Shown here in pieces: positions 1-10,404 of a stretch of DNA of 64,000 nt. The DNA lies in the NCBI GenBank assembly GCA_030015575.1, contig JASDDO010000026.1, positions 27,048,079-27,112,078 of the forward strand, in the 5' to 3' direction. Position numbers and translations under genes: made by a program. This DNA comes from Agapanthus africanus (Eukaryota > Streptophyta > Magnoliopsida > Asparagales > Amaryllidaceae). The notes under the pieces were generated by a model that made no database searches, was not told the origin of the DNA, and saw only the letters and a program-made list of their open reading frames with translations. Position 1 is the first letter of the stretch, and the number at the start of each line of letters is the position of its first letter.

Positions 1-23
1 TAACAAACCCTAATCTTTCCTCT

Positions 24-35
24 CCTATAAATAGG
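24..35 (+). promoter_or_regulatory. Family C LTR TATA box
   Basis: The palindromic 12-mer CCTATAAATAGG occurs here and identically at 57885-57896 in the C2 LTR, so it is conserved between copies whose flanks have diverged. It would set the retrotransposon transcription start shortly downstream. Confidence 0.65.
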
Positions 36-490
36 AACCCCATTCACAGAAATCATAGAGAGCCGACCCCCCATAAACTCAAGAAAAATTCATCTTCTTC
101 AACCTCAAAGCAGGTAAAAATAAAAAGAGAAGAAGATTTATCCTCTCCCATAAATATTTTGCTTTAATATATAAGCCTTTGTTTCTTCTTTGAATTCATT
201 GATTCATAAATAAAAGTTCAAAAGATCTTAGGGTTGATTACTATTTTACAAAAGTTACAACTTTTGTGAGAAATTAATCCTAAGGTTTAAGAAAAAACCC
301 ATCATGGATGTCTCTGCATCATAAAAAATCAAAGTTTTTGCTTCTTGAAAAATAAAAGAAGGAAAAGAACAAAAAATAAAAGAAACAGAATCCATTGCTT
401 CTCATTAAAAGCTTTTGCTTTCTGATCCAAACAATATCTAAACAAGTGCGCACCCAAACCGAGTGCGCACTTAATCAAAAATTGTCTATG

Positions 491-742
491 GAAAATAAAG
501 TCCCTGGATATTTGCGCATCACATGATATGCACGTGTGCGTACTTGTTGGATTCCGCCTATGGAGGCATGTGTGTCACGTGATATGCACGTATGCGCAAT
601 TGATGGATGTTGCCTATGAAGACATATGCGTCACGTGATATGCACACGTGCGCACTTGTTGAATATTGCCCACGGATGTGCGAGCGTCACGTGATATGCA
701 CGTTGACTTTTAAATACATACGCACATATATACATGCGCACA
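491..742. repeat. 56-bp tandem repeat with CACGTG motifs
   Basis: The word TCACRTGATATGCAC starts at 519, 575, 631 and 687, exactly 56 bp apart. Each unit carries one or two CACGTG-type boxes, usually as CACGTG-N5-CACGTG or a one-base variant. The array is downstream of the TATA box, so it would be transcribed as leader. Confidence 0.85.
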
Positions 743-1000
743 TATGATTCTGAACTGATAACAAGTGCAAGCCCGTGTAATATACATGTGCGCAACACTC
801 TGACTTGAAACAAGTGCGTAGCCACATGCAAAGCACATGCACACCCTTTTCAAATAACACAAATTTGCATGTGCATCCTATACGCACTTGCGGACTTAGC
901 CAACAGGCTATTGTTTGATTATTTAATTAAAATTAAATTAAGTATTGAATTTTTTACTTCTCATATATGATCCATTGATCAAAATATTAATAAATCTATG

Positions 1001-1145
1001 TTGATCTTAGGCTCAAAAAAGGCTAACGGTTCTTAGTTTATACTTGTTAAGTTGATCTTAATCAAAAACAAGATTAACGGTTCTTAACCATATTCCTGAG
1101 TTGATCTTAATCTCAAGGACGACTAACGGTCCTCAGATGACACAT
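1001..1145. repeat. ~50-bp repeat in the LTR U5 region
   Basis: The word TTGATCTTA starts at 1001, 1052 and 1101, each time followed by a variant of 'gactaacggttctta'. Related words occur at the same relative place in the C1 and C2 LTRs (about 43435 and 60115). Confidence 0.6.
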
Positions 1146-1611
1146 TTCAAACTGATGGACCTTGTTTACACGAGATTTGCGTCTTAGGTTCGGTCCCAAA
1201 TCCAATATATACGGATTTGGACTAATCGGTACCCTATATGCGACAAAAAACTAGTCCCCATATAAAATCCAAGAGTAACCCAAAAATAAACAATATATAA
1301 CACAACACGAAGTGATCTACCTGGAGCAGATGAAAGTTGTTATTACAATGTGATAGTGTAATTAACTGCTGGGGCTTACGCCTGCAGGGAAGAGCGTCTC
1401 CATAATCAAAAACTCCTCCCCCTCCTCACACGAGGGGGAATCTGATAAGTCACGCTACAACGGTCGCATCTATCCAAATCTTCGATAAACAGTGCCATAA
1501 ATCAACTTGGCATTTTCGGAGAGATGTATGGATATGTTCCAAATAGCATCTACCCCCGTATTTAGGCTAGATGACCTCCCGACGCCTCAGACCCATCTCC
1601 GGTGGTAAATA

Positions 1612-1793
1612 GTGTGCATGATACTTAAGGTACCTTGGATTATATTCACATCGATATGTGGGGACCGACGTCGATTCCTTCTCGTGGAGGAGCCTGGTAC
1701 TTTGTATCTTTCATCGATGACCTCTCAAGAAAACTTTGGATATATTTAATAAAGGCCAAATCTGAAGTATTTAAGAAGTTCAAGCTTTGGAAA
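1612..1793 (+). pseudogene. D: copia integrase, start of the core domain (fragment)
   Basis: One frame reads GTLDYIHIDMWGPTS... and then VSFIDDLSRKLWIY. This is the start of the Ty1/copia integrase core, with the first catalytic Asp in HIDMWGP. A stop codon (TAA) lies a few codons inside the fragment. It begins directly at the C0 LTR end and is cut at 1793 by the B-family LTR. The C-terminal part of a copia integrase resumes in the same orientation at 44393, so both pieces probably belong to one element broken by nested insertion and deletion. The segment between, which held the other catalytic residues, is missing. Confidence 0.8.
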
Positions 1794-1911
1794 TGTAACG
1801 ACTCTGAAATCTTTGTACGAAAATTTTCCTGTTAATATACAAGAAAAGAGTATTACAGACTGAGTTTGAGTTATAAGTCACTTTTGTTAAATAAAAGCAA
1901 GAAGCTACTTG

Positions 1912-1965
1912 TAGCTCACTGGTAAAGCCTTTGCACTGCTGTGAAATAGCCTGTATGTTCGATTC
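1912..1965 (+). promoter_or_regulatory. tRNA-like Pol III A box and B box inside the B LTR
   Basis: TAGCTCACTGG (1912-1922) matches the A-box consensus TRGYNNANNNG exactly, and GTTCGATTC (1957-1965) matches the B-box consensus GWTCRANNC exactly. Their starts are 45 bp apart, as in a tRNA gene. Pairing of the acceptor and T stems is poor, so this is not called a functional tRNA. The same module is kept in the other B LTR at 55443-55495. Confidence 0.6.
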
Positions 1966-2346
1966 CCATCAGACACAATTTTTTCTGAATTTTTCTTTTT
2001 AACTTTTTGGAAGCCCAAAAGATTACACGTGCAATACACGGGGAAATGAAAAGTTCAGAAAAATCAAACATGTGGAAGATGGTGTAAATACAGGATTTAT
2101 CAGATGGCACGAATCTCGAGGTATTTGCCTCAAGATCGATCGGCGGATATGCCTATATGGCCGGCAGGGACGGCTAAGATGAGCCATTTTTTATCCGTGC
2201 TTTGCACACTCGTCTCTTCAGCTACCCTTAACTCCTCTACACTGTTTGATTTCCCTGCAATCAAACAGAGACCTTTCATTTCACCATTTAACATTATTTT
2301 AATGCTTTTTAATCCACATTTTTAATTCCCCAACCTTAATTCTCCA

Positions 2347-2356
2347 CTATAAATAC
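2347..2356 (+). promoter_or_regulatory. B LTR TATA box
   Basis: CTATAAATAC lies about 550 bp into the LTR. The minus-strand B LTR has the same word at about 55050-55060, at an equivalent position, which supports it as the element promoter. Confidence 0.6.
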
Positions 2357-4870
2357 CACCCCATCCCCTAGCTCTTCACCATTCTGAAAATTGTAGCAAA
2401 AACTCTCTCAAAAGTTCCAAAGTGCAAGTGGAGTAAAGTGGAGTTAGCAAGCAAGCTTTTTCCATCGAAGATCGAAACCGATTCCGGAGCTCCCGCGACG
2501 CCACGATGACACTCTTCCCTTCCTCACCCTCTTCTTAAGTTTTTCAAACCGTATGTCCCTCCCAAACTCTTTTTCTCTTCATTGAAATTCAACTTTAGAA
2601 CTTATATCGGTAAGTGGAGTTATTACCGGTATCTTTTTTCTAAACCCTAAAAACTCCTTCTCCTTTATATTTTGATCAACCTAATTTTTACATAATACTT
2701 GTAACCTTAAATACCGATATTTAGAATCAAGTTTAACCTAGAATCTCATGTGAAATATCCATAATTAAACTTTTTCATTAAAATACCTTGAACTTTAATA
2801 TCATTCTTTTCATTTTCAATAAAACTATACCTTTAGGAAAAACTTCACGGGGTAACGACCTTCCCCACACGTACACTCTTGTTTCATAACACGATGCCTA
2901 TTTTGTATGAATATTTGTTACGAAGAATAATCTTTACAATAAAATACCACATACTTTAAAACCAGGTTTCTTTTAAACTGTCACACCCCGCTTCCCAGAG
3001 TGCGCAAGATTTGGGCACGTGACATAGCCAACCATGCTACCTGTGGGTAGGAAGTGTCCATCCACAGTCACATTACGGTTGTAAAGATATCAAGAACAGT
3101 AAAAATAACTAAACTAATACATGTCCAAATCCATAATAACAAGAATCAATAAACATTAAATGCGGAAGCTAATGATCCAATACAATGAATAAACAGTACG
3201 TCCCATAATGCGGGCTCACATCTGGAAATGAAATGAAATAATTAAACTAAATACTAAGGACTCACTGTTCAGCCTGCTGGCTGAAGTACTCCTGCTCGGT
3301 CGACGACAAGGGGACGGAATCTGGGCCATGCAAAACCCAGACGTCAGCGCGTCATGATATCAAGTATATAGCATAAACATGATAATAAACAATGCAATCA
3401 TGAACATGAATAAAGCAGCAATAAGAAGTAATAAACAGGGTAATGTGCAGTAGTGACTAAACTGTTCTATCAGGTTTTCTACTCTATAGTCTTTGAAACC
3501 AATTGATGAATCGTCGATGTAACTCAATAGTATCCCGTGCGTGCCCGGGACCATGGTCATGATTCTCGGGGCTGAATCCGAGACGTGCCGCTAAGCAGTA
3601 AAAGATAGTAGGATGGATGAGTGATGTCAGCATCAACACTCCGGAGCTGGCCAAGCCCGTAAGACTGATCAGAACAATGTATCGAACTGTTGAGTTACAA
3701 GTCGGTTTCACCTTTGATTTCCCCATACCCCCAAACTAAGTATGTCAGTCAGGTATTCAGTAGTCAAGGACTAATGCCAACACAAGTCAAGTAAAGGTAG
3801 GTCTGTCTGGATCGACAGCAGGAATGGTTAGGTTTGTCGGCATTAGGCATGAGATCAGGTGTATCAAGATCGGTCAACATGTAATGCAATCAGGTATATG
3901 ATGATAACAGGTATAGTAACAAGTAATGAACAGTACCAGGAAACAGTAAATAGCAAATATTATTCTATGTGAACACAGTGATGTTTGTATTTTCATATTA
4001 ATCCGGTTCACGCACCTTTGAGGTGCAAAAGCCACAAGACGAACAATATCGATAATATACGTAGTGGAGTTACATGAATCTGAACTAAGCACAATAATTG
4101 TCTCAGGAGTGATTTTAACCAATGAAGTGGGGATGATCTACTTAGTTTGAATAGTTAAGTATGAATTAATAGCAGACCAGTTAATACAAGCAATGATTTC
4201 ATTGATTTAAAGTTACGGATGATCGTGACTAGCAATTCTAAGTTATAAAAGGTATCGATGTTATACTAGTTGTGTGGTTATAATATGATGATTAAGTTGT
4301 ACCATATTAAGCAAGTATTCGGATACTTGCCTCGGCGGTTCCGCAAACCGAAACACGGATGCGATGTCGGCAGAAACTGCGATATGGAAGCACGGGCCAC
4401 GGATCGAGTCCCAACAGAAATCAACGGGATCACACGGACCAGGGGACTTCGCTGGAGCGTCGGGTTCGTCAGACGGCGCGGTCGGATTCCGGCAAAATGT
4501 CAAAAGTAACGGAGTTAGCGACAAAACTACGCATTCACGATACGGACCAGCGGGGGGGGGGTGTTGTACCAAAAGGAAGGAGAAGGAAACACTTACAGGG
4601 AGATGTACCAGGTGACCCCGGCGAGCTCGACGGCGCTGGAACGCCGGCGAAGCGACGGCAGCGGCTGCAGCGAGGGTTGAAAGCTTCGGGGTACGCGGAA
4701 AAGTGTGCTGCAGCGAGCTGGAGGAGAGGGGTCGGCTCTGGTGGTCGTGGGAGAGAGGGAGGTGGTGTCGACGGGGTCGCCGGCACGTTTTTCCGGCGAA
4801 CAGCGGGGGTAGGCGAAGGATGAAGGCTAGGGTTCACTGTTCCGGCGAGGGGAGGAGGCGGCTGATGCAT

Positions 4871-4886
4871 GAGAATATATATAGAG
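4871..4886 (-). promoter_or_regulatory. A LTR TATA box (also 12300-12315 and 19724-19739)
   Basis: Sense strand CTCTATATATATTCTC is identical in all three LTRs, about 660 bp into the LTR, directly after a CT-rich tract. It is the best candidate for the promoter of gag-pol. Confidence 0.6.
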
Positions 4887-4988
4887 GAAGAGAGAGAGAG
4901 TTGTTGATAGAGAGAGAGAGAGAGATTTGAGGGAAGAGAGAGATTTGAGAGAAGAGAGAGAGAGAGATGAGGAAGCAGGAGCGGGGCC

Positions 4989-5012
4989 CACGAGCTCAAA
5001 TAAGAGCTCGTG
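4989..5012. promoter_or_regulatory. Perfect inverted repeat upstream of the A TATA box
   Basis: Nine-base arms CACGAGCTC and GAGCTCGTG are separated by AAATAA, next to a CCAAT-type word (GATTGGCTGATC). The same structure is in LTR2 (about 12418-12441) and LTR3 (about 19847-19870). It could be a protein-binding palindrome or an extruding hairpin; function is inferred only. Confidence 0.55.
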
Positions 5013-5604
5013 ATTGGCTGATCACGAATTTAAAAGGGATTTGAGAATGAATTGCGTAGGATCTGTGAGGGTCATTAGTTAAGGAAATTAGATTAGAATA
5101 AAAATATATATTTAGATATTAAAATGAAATGGGCCCTTTTTGGCGCGAAATGAAACATTTCCAAATCGCGTCCGGGTTGCGCCCAAATGCTCCAAATTCA
5201 AATTATAGGATTTTAAGCGGGTTCCAAATTTTGAAAAGAGGTGTTTAATGGTTAAAATGCATGCCCCCAAGTCGGACACTTGCACGCGCGCGTAGTCGCC
5301 CAATCTTGCCCGTTTAGCCAAACGGAACGGAATCTCGACACGCGGACGCTACCACGCGACTAGTGGCGACGAGTAGGACAACATGGACATCTTAAATTTC
5401 ATTTTAGGAGATAAAATTTGTTATGTGCCAAAATGACTTAACCGGTAAAATTTAGCAATAAACACCAGAAAATCAGGAAAATTGGAATGAGCAATAAATA
5501 ACCCTCACTAGTAATATACATAGCATTATTGGGCTCGGGTGTTACATCATACCCAACTACAAAAGAGTTTCATCCTCGAAATTCCAAGAATACAAGATAA
5601 CTAA

Positions 5605-8600
5605 CTACTGGAAAAGATGAGGGAATTTCTGCCGGATCTCGTCTTCTCGCTCCCAAGTAGATTCTCCATGCGATCGGTTACCCCAAGAAACTAGCACAAG
5701 AGGGATAACCTTGTTCTTAAGAACCTTTTCTCTTCGATCCTTGATCTCGACTGGTCGCTCCTCAAAAGTCAGGTCCTCCCGAACGGTCAACTCCGAATGA
5801 TCCAAGACATGAGTCTCATCACGAACATACCTCCGTAGTTGAGACACATGAAACACATCGTGAACTCCTGCTAATGATGGTGGTAATGCCAACCGGTACG
5901 ATACCTCTCCGACACGCTCCAATATCTCGAAGGGTCCAAGGAATCGGGGACTAAGCTTTCCCCGACTTCCAAAGCGAATCACCCCTCTAGTCGGTGATAT
6001 CTTCAGGAATACCAAATCGCCCACGGCGAACTCTAGAGGTCTTCTTGACGTGTCGGCCCAACTCTTCTGTCTGTCTTGAGCTGCCTTCATATGCTTTCTG
6101 ATTGTATTCACCTTCTCAACTGTCTGTACCACCAAATCTGGCCCTAGCAACCTTCGTTCACCCACATCATCCCAACATACAGGTGAACGGCACTTACGAC
6201 CATACAATGCTTCGAACGGGGCCATCTGAATTGTCGCTTGGAAGCTATTGTTGTACGAAAACTCCACCAGGTGTAGATGATCCTCCCAAGAACCTTTGAA
6301 GTCTAACATGCAAGCCCTCAACATATCTTCAAGGGTCTGGATCGTTCTCTCTGATTGTCCATCAGTCTGGGGATGATAAGCTGTGCTGAACTTCAATCGA
6401 GTCCCCAAACTTTCTTGTAAACTCCTCCAAAAGTGTGACAAGAACCGAGTGTCCCGATCGGACACGATGCTTACCGGTACTCCATGCAATCTGACAATCT
6501 CCTGCATGTACCGCTCTGCCAAAGTCTCCGTCGATTGACCAACCCGAAAAGGAATAAAGTGAGCCGCCTTGGTCAACCGATCGACAATCACCCATACAGC
6601 ATTGTTGCCCTTTGGACTCCGCGGTAAAGCCGTCACTAAATCCATGGTTATATGTTCCCACTTCCATTGAGGAATCGGAAGTGGTTGCAACAAACCAGCA
6701 ACCCTTTGGTGTTCAGCCTTGACTTGCTGACATACCAAGCATTTAGCCACGAAGCGAGCAATTTTCCGTTTCATACCTTCCCACCAGAAATGCTGTCGAA
6801 TATCTCGGTACATCTTTGTCCCTCCTGGATGTACAGAGTAAGCTGAACTGTGTGCCTCCTTCATAAGCTCTTCATGCACATCTCCTTTTGGCACACACAC
6901 ACGGCTACCATATCTCAACGAACCATCTTCATGGATCAGTAGATCGGTTCGTAGTCCGGCTCCAACCTGCTCTCGAAACTTTTGCAGTCTAGGATCCTGC
7001 GATTGCGCCGCTTTAATCTTCTCAACTAAGGACGATTGTACTTGCAACTGCATCAACTGTCCTGTAGCACGGGGTAGCACAACCTCCAAGCCAAATCTCC
7101 GAAACTCCTCAATGATCTCTCTCTGTGCCGTCAATAACTGAATTGCTGGTAACCGACTTAGCGCATCTGGCACGACGTTAACTTTTCCCGGGTGGTACTT
7201 AAGATCAAGGTCGTAGTCGGCCATCAGTTCCAACCATCTGCGTTGCCTCATGTTCAACTCCTTCTGAGTGAACACATATTTCAAACTCTTGTGATCCGTA
7301 AAGACTTCAACTCTCTCGCCCAGAAGGTAGTGTTTCCAAATCTTCAGGGCGAAGATCACGGCTGCAAGCTCCAAGTCGTGAGTCGGATAGTTCTGCTCAT
7401 GAGTCTTCAGCTGTCTCGATGCGTAAGCGACGACTTTCCCGTTCTGCATCAAAACACATCCCAATCCCTTTCCAGATGCGTCGCTGTGAATCACCAGTCC
7501 TCCTGAATCATCCGGTACGGTTAGGATAGGGGCGGTTATCAGCTTCTGCTTCAACGTCTCGAAGGCCAATGCACATCCATCTGTCCAAACAAACGGTACC
7601 TCCTTACGCGTAAGCTTGGTTAACGGCTCAGCTAAACGAGCGAAGTTCTCCACAAATCTTCTGTAGTAACCGGCGAGTCCAAGAAAACTTCTTATCTCTG
7701 CAACATTCTTTGGAACAGGCCAATCTCGAACTGCAGCAATCTTCTCGGGATCAACGGCGATTCCATCGCCCGACACGACATGCCCCAGAAACTTCACTTC
7801 TTCCAACCAGAATTCGCACTTACTCATCTTCGCGAATAATTTCTCCTGTCTCAGCGTTTGCAGTGCGATCCTTAAGTGCTCAGCATGCTCCTCCGGACTC
7901 TTCGAATATACCAGAATGTCGTCAATGAATACCACAATAAACTGGTCCAAGAACGGTGAAAAGATCCTGTTCATCAAGTCCATAAATATTGCCGGCGCAT
8001 TAGTCACTCCGAAGGGCATCACTAAATACTCGAAATGCCCATACCGAGTCCGAAACGCCGTCTTGCAAATGTCTTCTGCCTTCACTCTGACCTGATGATA
8101 TCCTGATCGTAAGTCCAGTTTCGAGAATACCCTCGCGCCACTAAGCTGCTCAAAAAGTTCTCCAATGCGAGGGATCGGGTACTTGTTCTTAATAGTCACC
8201 CGGTTTAATTCTCGGTAATCGATGCACATTCTTCTCGTGCCATCCTTCTTCTTTACTAAAAGAACTGGAGCTCCCCAAGGTGAGTTGCTGCTTCGAATCC
8301 ATCCCTTCTCGAGTAATTCACCCACTTGTTTCTTAACTTCTTCCAATTCTACCGGTGCCATCGGATAATAAGATTTTGATACTGGCGCTGCACCAGGAAT
8401 GAGGTCAATCGCAAACTCCACATCACGCTTCGGCGGCAAGCCCGAAATATCTTCAAATACATCCATAAAGTCGCGGACAACTGCCGGCACTTCATTACTA
8501 TCCGCAACCATAGCCGCAAGAACATTGTTCGTCGGCCTAGCCCTAAACTCGACTGGCCCGACAGAACTGCTTCCTCCGATGAAAGTAAACTCAGGGTGTC

Positions 8601-10035
8601 CGGGAATCTGGAAAATTACTTTCCTTGCCCTACAATCAATGTGTGCGTGGAAACTGCCAAGAAAATCCATTCCCAAGACTACATCATAACTGCCCGTATC
8701 AATCACCAAGAAATCCGCAAAAAGCTCCCGTCCACAAACAACAACAGCACAATCTCTACACTCCTTACTAGCTATGATTTTCCCATTCCCAGTGTGTATG
8801 TCCCAAAAACTAGACAGGGTCGTGCAGGTGATCGAGTGTGTAGTTATAAACTTTGATGACATAAAACAGTGGGATGCTCCGGAATCAAATAATGCCAAAG
8901 CAGAAAAACCACGAACGAGTACAGTACCTGAAACCACTTCTCCTGATGCCTTGGCTTCGTCAGCTGTCAAAGTGAAAGCTCGGCCCTGGTTCGGTCCTTG
9001 TGTCAGCTGCTTCTGCCCTTGGAATGGTCTCTGCGGAGGCTTCCGTATATCATCTCTCGTGCGAAGCTTCGACGGACAAGTACCAACTGCGTGATCGGCT
9101 GCCCCACAAACCAGACAAAGTCCCAGTCTCCTTCGACAATCCTTCTGCACGTGCCCAGGTAATCGGCAGTAATCACAAATCACGCTCTTCCTTCGATCAA
9201 CGATCACAGGCTTCTTCATTGGCGCTACACCTCGACGGTCCACTGGAATACCTCTGCGCCCATGATCTCGGTTAGGTACAAATGCAGGCTTCCTGGCCGC
9301 AACTGCTGTCTGGTGAAGGTTCCCTTTCGATCCTGATAAACTCTGTTGCTCTCTGGCTGCCGTAAGAACCTGCGAGAAAGTGGTCAAACCCAGGGAGACA
9401 ATCTGCCTCTGGATGTCCATATCCAAACTGCGCAAGAACCTTCGCGCCCTGTCTGCCTCCTTGGCGACTAAGGGTCCAGCGAAACGGCTAAGTCTCGTCC
9501 ACTCCGCTGCATGCACATCCACAGCTGCTCCATTTTGTTTCAGTCCAATAAATCTCTCCTCCATTTCCTCCCGTGCAGTCCGCGGGAAGAACTTTTCCAA
9601 GAAACTTTTGGAGAAATCCGCCCAACTGATTGGCTTAGACAGGCGGGTCTCCTCCACAAGCCACCACTCTCGGGCGTAATCCACCAACTGAATGCGCACC
9701 ACATCAACTCTCTTGTCTTCTGGAATCTGCGCCGCAATCAATAAATTCTCTGTGTCCACAAGCCACTGCTCGGCTGGCAACGGCTCCTCCAAGCCAGTGA
9801 AAGTAGTAGGACCCAACCGTCTGAAATCTGCCACGGTCCCTACTCGGTCGACTGGCTTCGCTACAGCGGTGTTTACAGACTGCTGCATAGCCTGCAAACC
9901 CTCCTGAAATGAATCGGCTTGCTGCTGGATCAGTTCAGTTTGCCTCTTCTGATTTTCCAACATCCCTCGTATCACTCCTAACATGGCGGCTTCATCCACA
10001 CGCCTCTGATACGTCTTGAAATTCTTATCTGCCAT
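5605..10035 (-). CDS. A1: intact gag-pol polyprotein (chromovirus, Tekay/Del type)
   Basis: A single 1476-residue frame encodes a complete retrotransposon polyprotein. In order: Gag (about 75-230), two CCHC-type knuckles ([14 protein letters not shown] near 287-300; [14 protein letters not shown] near 307-320), aspartic protease (DSGAS, Asp384), reverse transcriptase (Asp641; FIDD with Asp705 and Asp706), RNase H (Asp852, Glu889, Asp914, Asp957), integrase zinc finger (His1062, His1069, Cys1099, Cys1102), integrase core (Asp1132, Asp1193, Glu1229) and a C-terminal chromodomain-like region (about 1425-1470, ending ...[14 protein letters not shown]). All catalytic residues are present and there is no frameshift, so this copy could be coding-competent. 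The start is the first ATG after the leader; gag and pol share one frame. The chromodomain and RT wording fit the Tekay/Del lineage, whose integration is known to be guided toward chromatin marks. Expected site of action: cytoplasmic particles, then nucleus. Confidence 0.95.
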   Translation of the reverse strand: MADKNFKTYQRRVDEAAMLGVIRGMLENQKRQTELIQQQADSFQEGLQAMQQSVNTAVAKPVDRVGTVADFRRLGPTTFTGLEEPLPAEQWLVDTENLLIAAQIPEDKRVDVVRIQLVDYAREWWLVEETRLSKPISWADFSKSFLEKFFPRTAREEMEERFIGLKQNGAAVDVHAAEWTRLSRFAGPLVAKEADRARRFLRSLDMDIQRQIVSLGLTTFSQVLTAAREQQSLSGSKGNLHQTAVAARKPAFVPNRDHGRRGIPVDRRGVAPMKKPVIVDRRKSVICDYCRLPGHVQKDCRRRLGLCLVCGAADHAVGTCPSKLRTRDDIRKPPQRPFQGQKQLTQGPNQGRAFTLTADEAKASGEVVSGTVLVRGFSALALFDSGASHCFMSSKFITTHSITCTTLSSFWDIHTGNGKIIASKECRDCAVVVCGRELFADFLVIDTGSYDVVLGMDFLGSFHAHIDCRARKVIFQIPGHPEFTFIGGSSSVGPVEFRARPTNNVLAAMVADSNEVPAVVRDFMDVFEDISGLPPKRDVEFAIDLIPGAAPVSKSYYPMAPVELEEVKKQVGELLEKGWIRSSNSPWGAPVLLVKKKDGTRRMCIDYRELNRVTIKNKYPIPRIGELFEQLSGARVFSKLDLRSGYHQVRVKAEDICKTAFRTRYGHFEYLVMPFGVTNAPAIFMDLMNRIFSPFLDQFIVVFIDDILVYSKSPEEHAEHLRIALQTLRQEKLFAKMSKCEFWLEEVKFLGHVVSGDGIAVDPEKIAAVRDWPVPKNVAEIRSFLGLAGYYRRFVENFARLAEPLTKLTRKEVPFVWTDGCALAFETLKQKLITAPILTVPDDSGGLVIHSDASGKGLGCVLMQNGKVVAYASRQLKTHEQNYPTHDLELAAVIFALKIWKHYLLGERVEVFTDHKSLKYVFTQKELNMRQRRWLELMADYDLDLKYHPGKVNVVPDALSRLPAIQLLTAQREIIEEFRRFGLEVVLPRATGQLMQLQVQSSLVEKIKAAQSQDPRLQKFREQVGAGLRTDLLIHEDGSLRYGSRVCVPKGDVHEELMKEAHSSAYSVHPGGTKMYRDIRQHFWWEGMKRKIARFVAKCLVCQQVKAEHQRVAGLLQPLPIPQWKWEHITMDLVTALPRSPKGNNAVWVIVDRLTKAAHFIPFRVGQSTETLAERYMQEIVRLHGVPVSIVSDRDTRFLSHFWRSLQESLGTRLKFSTAYHPQTDGQSERTIQTLEDMLRACMLDFKGSWEDHLHLVEFSYNNSFQATIQMAPFEALYGRKCRSPVCWDDVGERRLLGPDLVVQTVEKVNTIRKHMKAAQDRQKSWADTSRRPLEFAVGDLVFLKISPTRGVIRFGSRGKLSPRFLGPFEILERVGEVSYRLALPPSLAGVHDVFHVSQLRRYVRDETHVLDHSELTVREDLTFEERPVEIKDRREKVLKNKVIPLVLVSWGNRSHGESTWEREDEIRQKFPHLFQ

Positions 10036-10404
10036 GGTCCTGAAATCAAAACAAACAACATTAGCATGATGATAGATTCAATATATGTAAATCAAGGCTA
10101 GAACTCCAAGATACTTAAATAGAGTGCTGCATTGTAGCAATGCCGCGGTATCATAGCCGCAATTACTTAACTCCACCCAAGTCGCCTAAGTCCTAGAGAT
10201 AACAAGAAGTTAGGTTTTCAAGTTTGACAATGCAAAGTAAGTTTGCATGTCGACATGATCCGGAAGAATGATTCAAGGACGGTAAAACGGTCAAGGTGGC
10301 AGGACATGTTTCCTAATCACGGGTATTCTGATTCGTGTATCGGATGCAATACCCAACTACAAGAATCAACCCAATTAACCTATGGCTCTGATACCACAAA
10401 ACCA
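10036..10404 (-). other. A1: untranslated leader with iMet primer-binding site
   Basis: Sense TGGTATCAGAGCC (plus 10384-10396) is complementary to the 3' end of plant initiator Met tRNA, 8 bp after the LTR end (LTR2). The remainder is non-coding leader. A 14-mer, ATACCCAACTACAA on the plus strand (about 10350), also occurs beside the other end of the internal region at 5549. Confidence 0.85.

Larger units (their letters stand above)
1..1611 (+). mobile_element. C0: partial 3' LTR, family C (Tat/Retand-like Ty3/gypsy)
   Basis: The last ~430 bp closely match the ends of two other LTRs in this window (43540-43973 and 60200-60615), including a block around 'tacggatttggactaatc' and another near the end reading 'ataaatcaacttggcat'. 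The LTR end is a degenerate version of GGGGAACA. No primer-binding site follows; copia integrase coding sequence starts at once, so this is the 3' LTR or a solo LTR whose start lies left of the window. It holds no gene. It contains a TATA box, a 56-bp tandem repeat (about 491-742) and a ~50-bp repeat (about 1001-1140). Confidence 0.75.
1794..2978 (+). mobile_element. B: 5' LTR, left part
   Basis: It starts TGTAACGACTCTGAAAT, matching the reverse complement of the solo LTR end at 55612. The matching LTR end (GGGCGTGACA) is found at 22014, where a decayed primer site and gag follow. The A array separates the two halves. The 5 bp before it are GGAAA. Homology with the minus-strand copy at 53140-55612 runs up to 'ggtttcttttaaa' at 2977, exactly where the array begins. 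No gene is present. It has a TATA box at 2347 and tRNA-like Pol III boxes at 1912-1965. Full length without the array is about 2.8 kb. Confidence 0.8.
2979..5546 (-). mobile_element. A LTR1 (3' LTR of copy A1)
   Basis: 2568 bp with TG/CA ends (TGTCACACCC...GTGTTACA on the plus strand). No gene is supported. Open frames on both strands at 4260-5000 come from GC-rich sequence. In sense order it contains a GA/CT microsatellite (about 4885-4970), the TATA box, a GC-rich stretch and a long AT-rich remainder. A run of 10 G near 4552 is 13 in LTR2 and 8 in LTR3. The polypurine-type site just outside (5547-5562, sense TTGTAGTTGGGTATGA) is weak. Confidence 0.9.

Noticed and set aside
1912-1970. A functional tRNA gene
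   Set aside because: Pol III boxes match but acceptor and T-stem pairing is poor; kept only as tRNA-like.
4260-5000. Open frames of 80-155 codons on both strands in each A LTR
   Set aside because: They overlap in several frames within a GC-rich and GA-repeat stretch, show low complexity, and the minus-strand one starts upstream of the TATA box.
6100-9910. Plus-strand open frames opposite A1 gag-pol (and the same in A2)
   Set aside because: Shadows of a long conserved minus-strand coding frame; no domain content.
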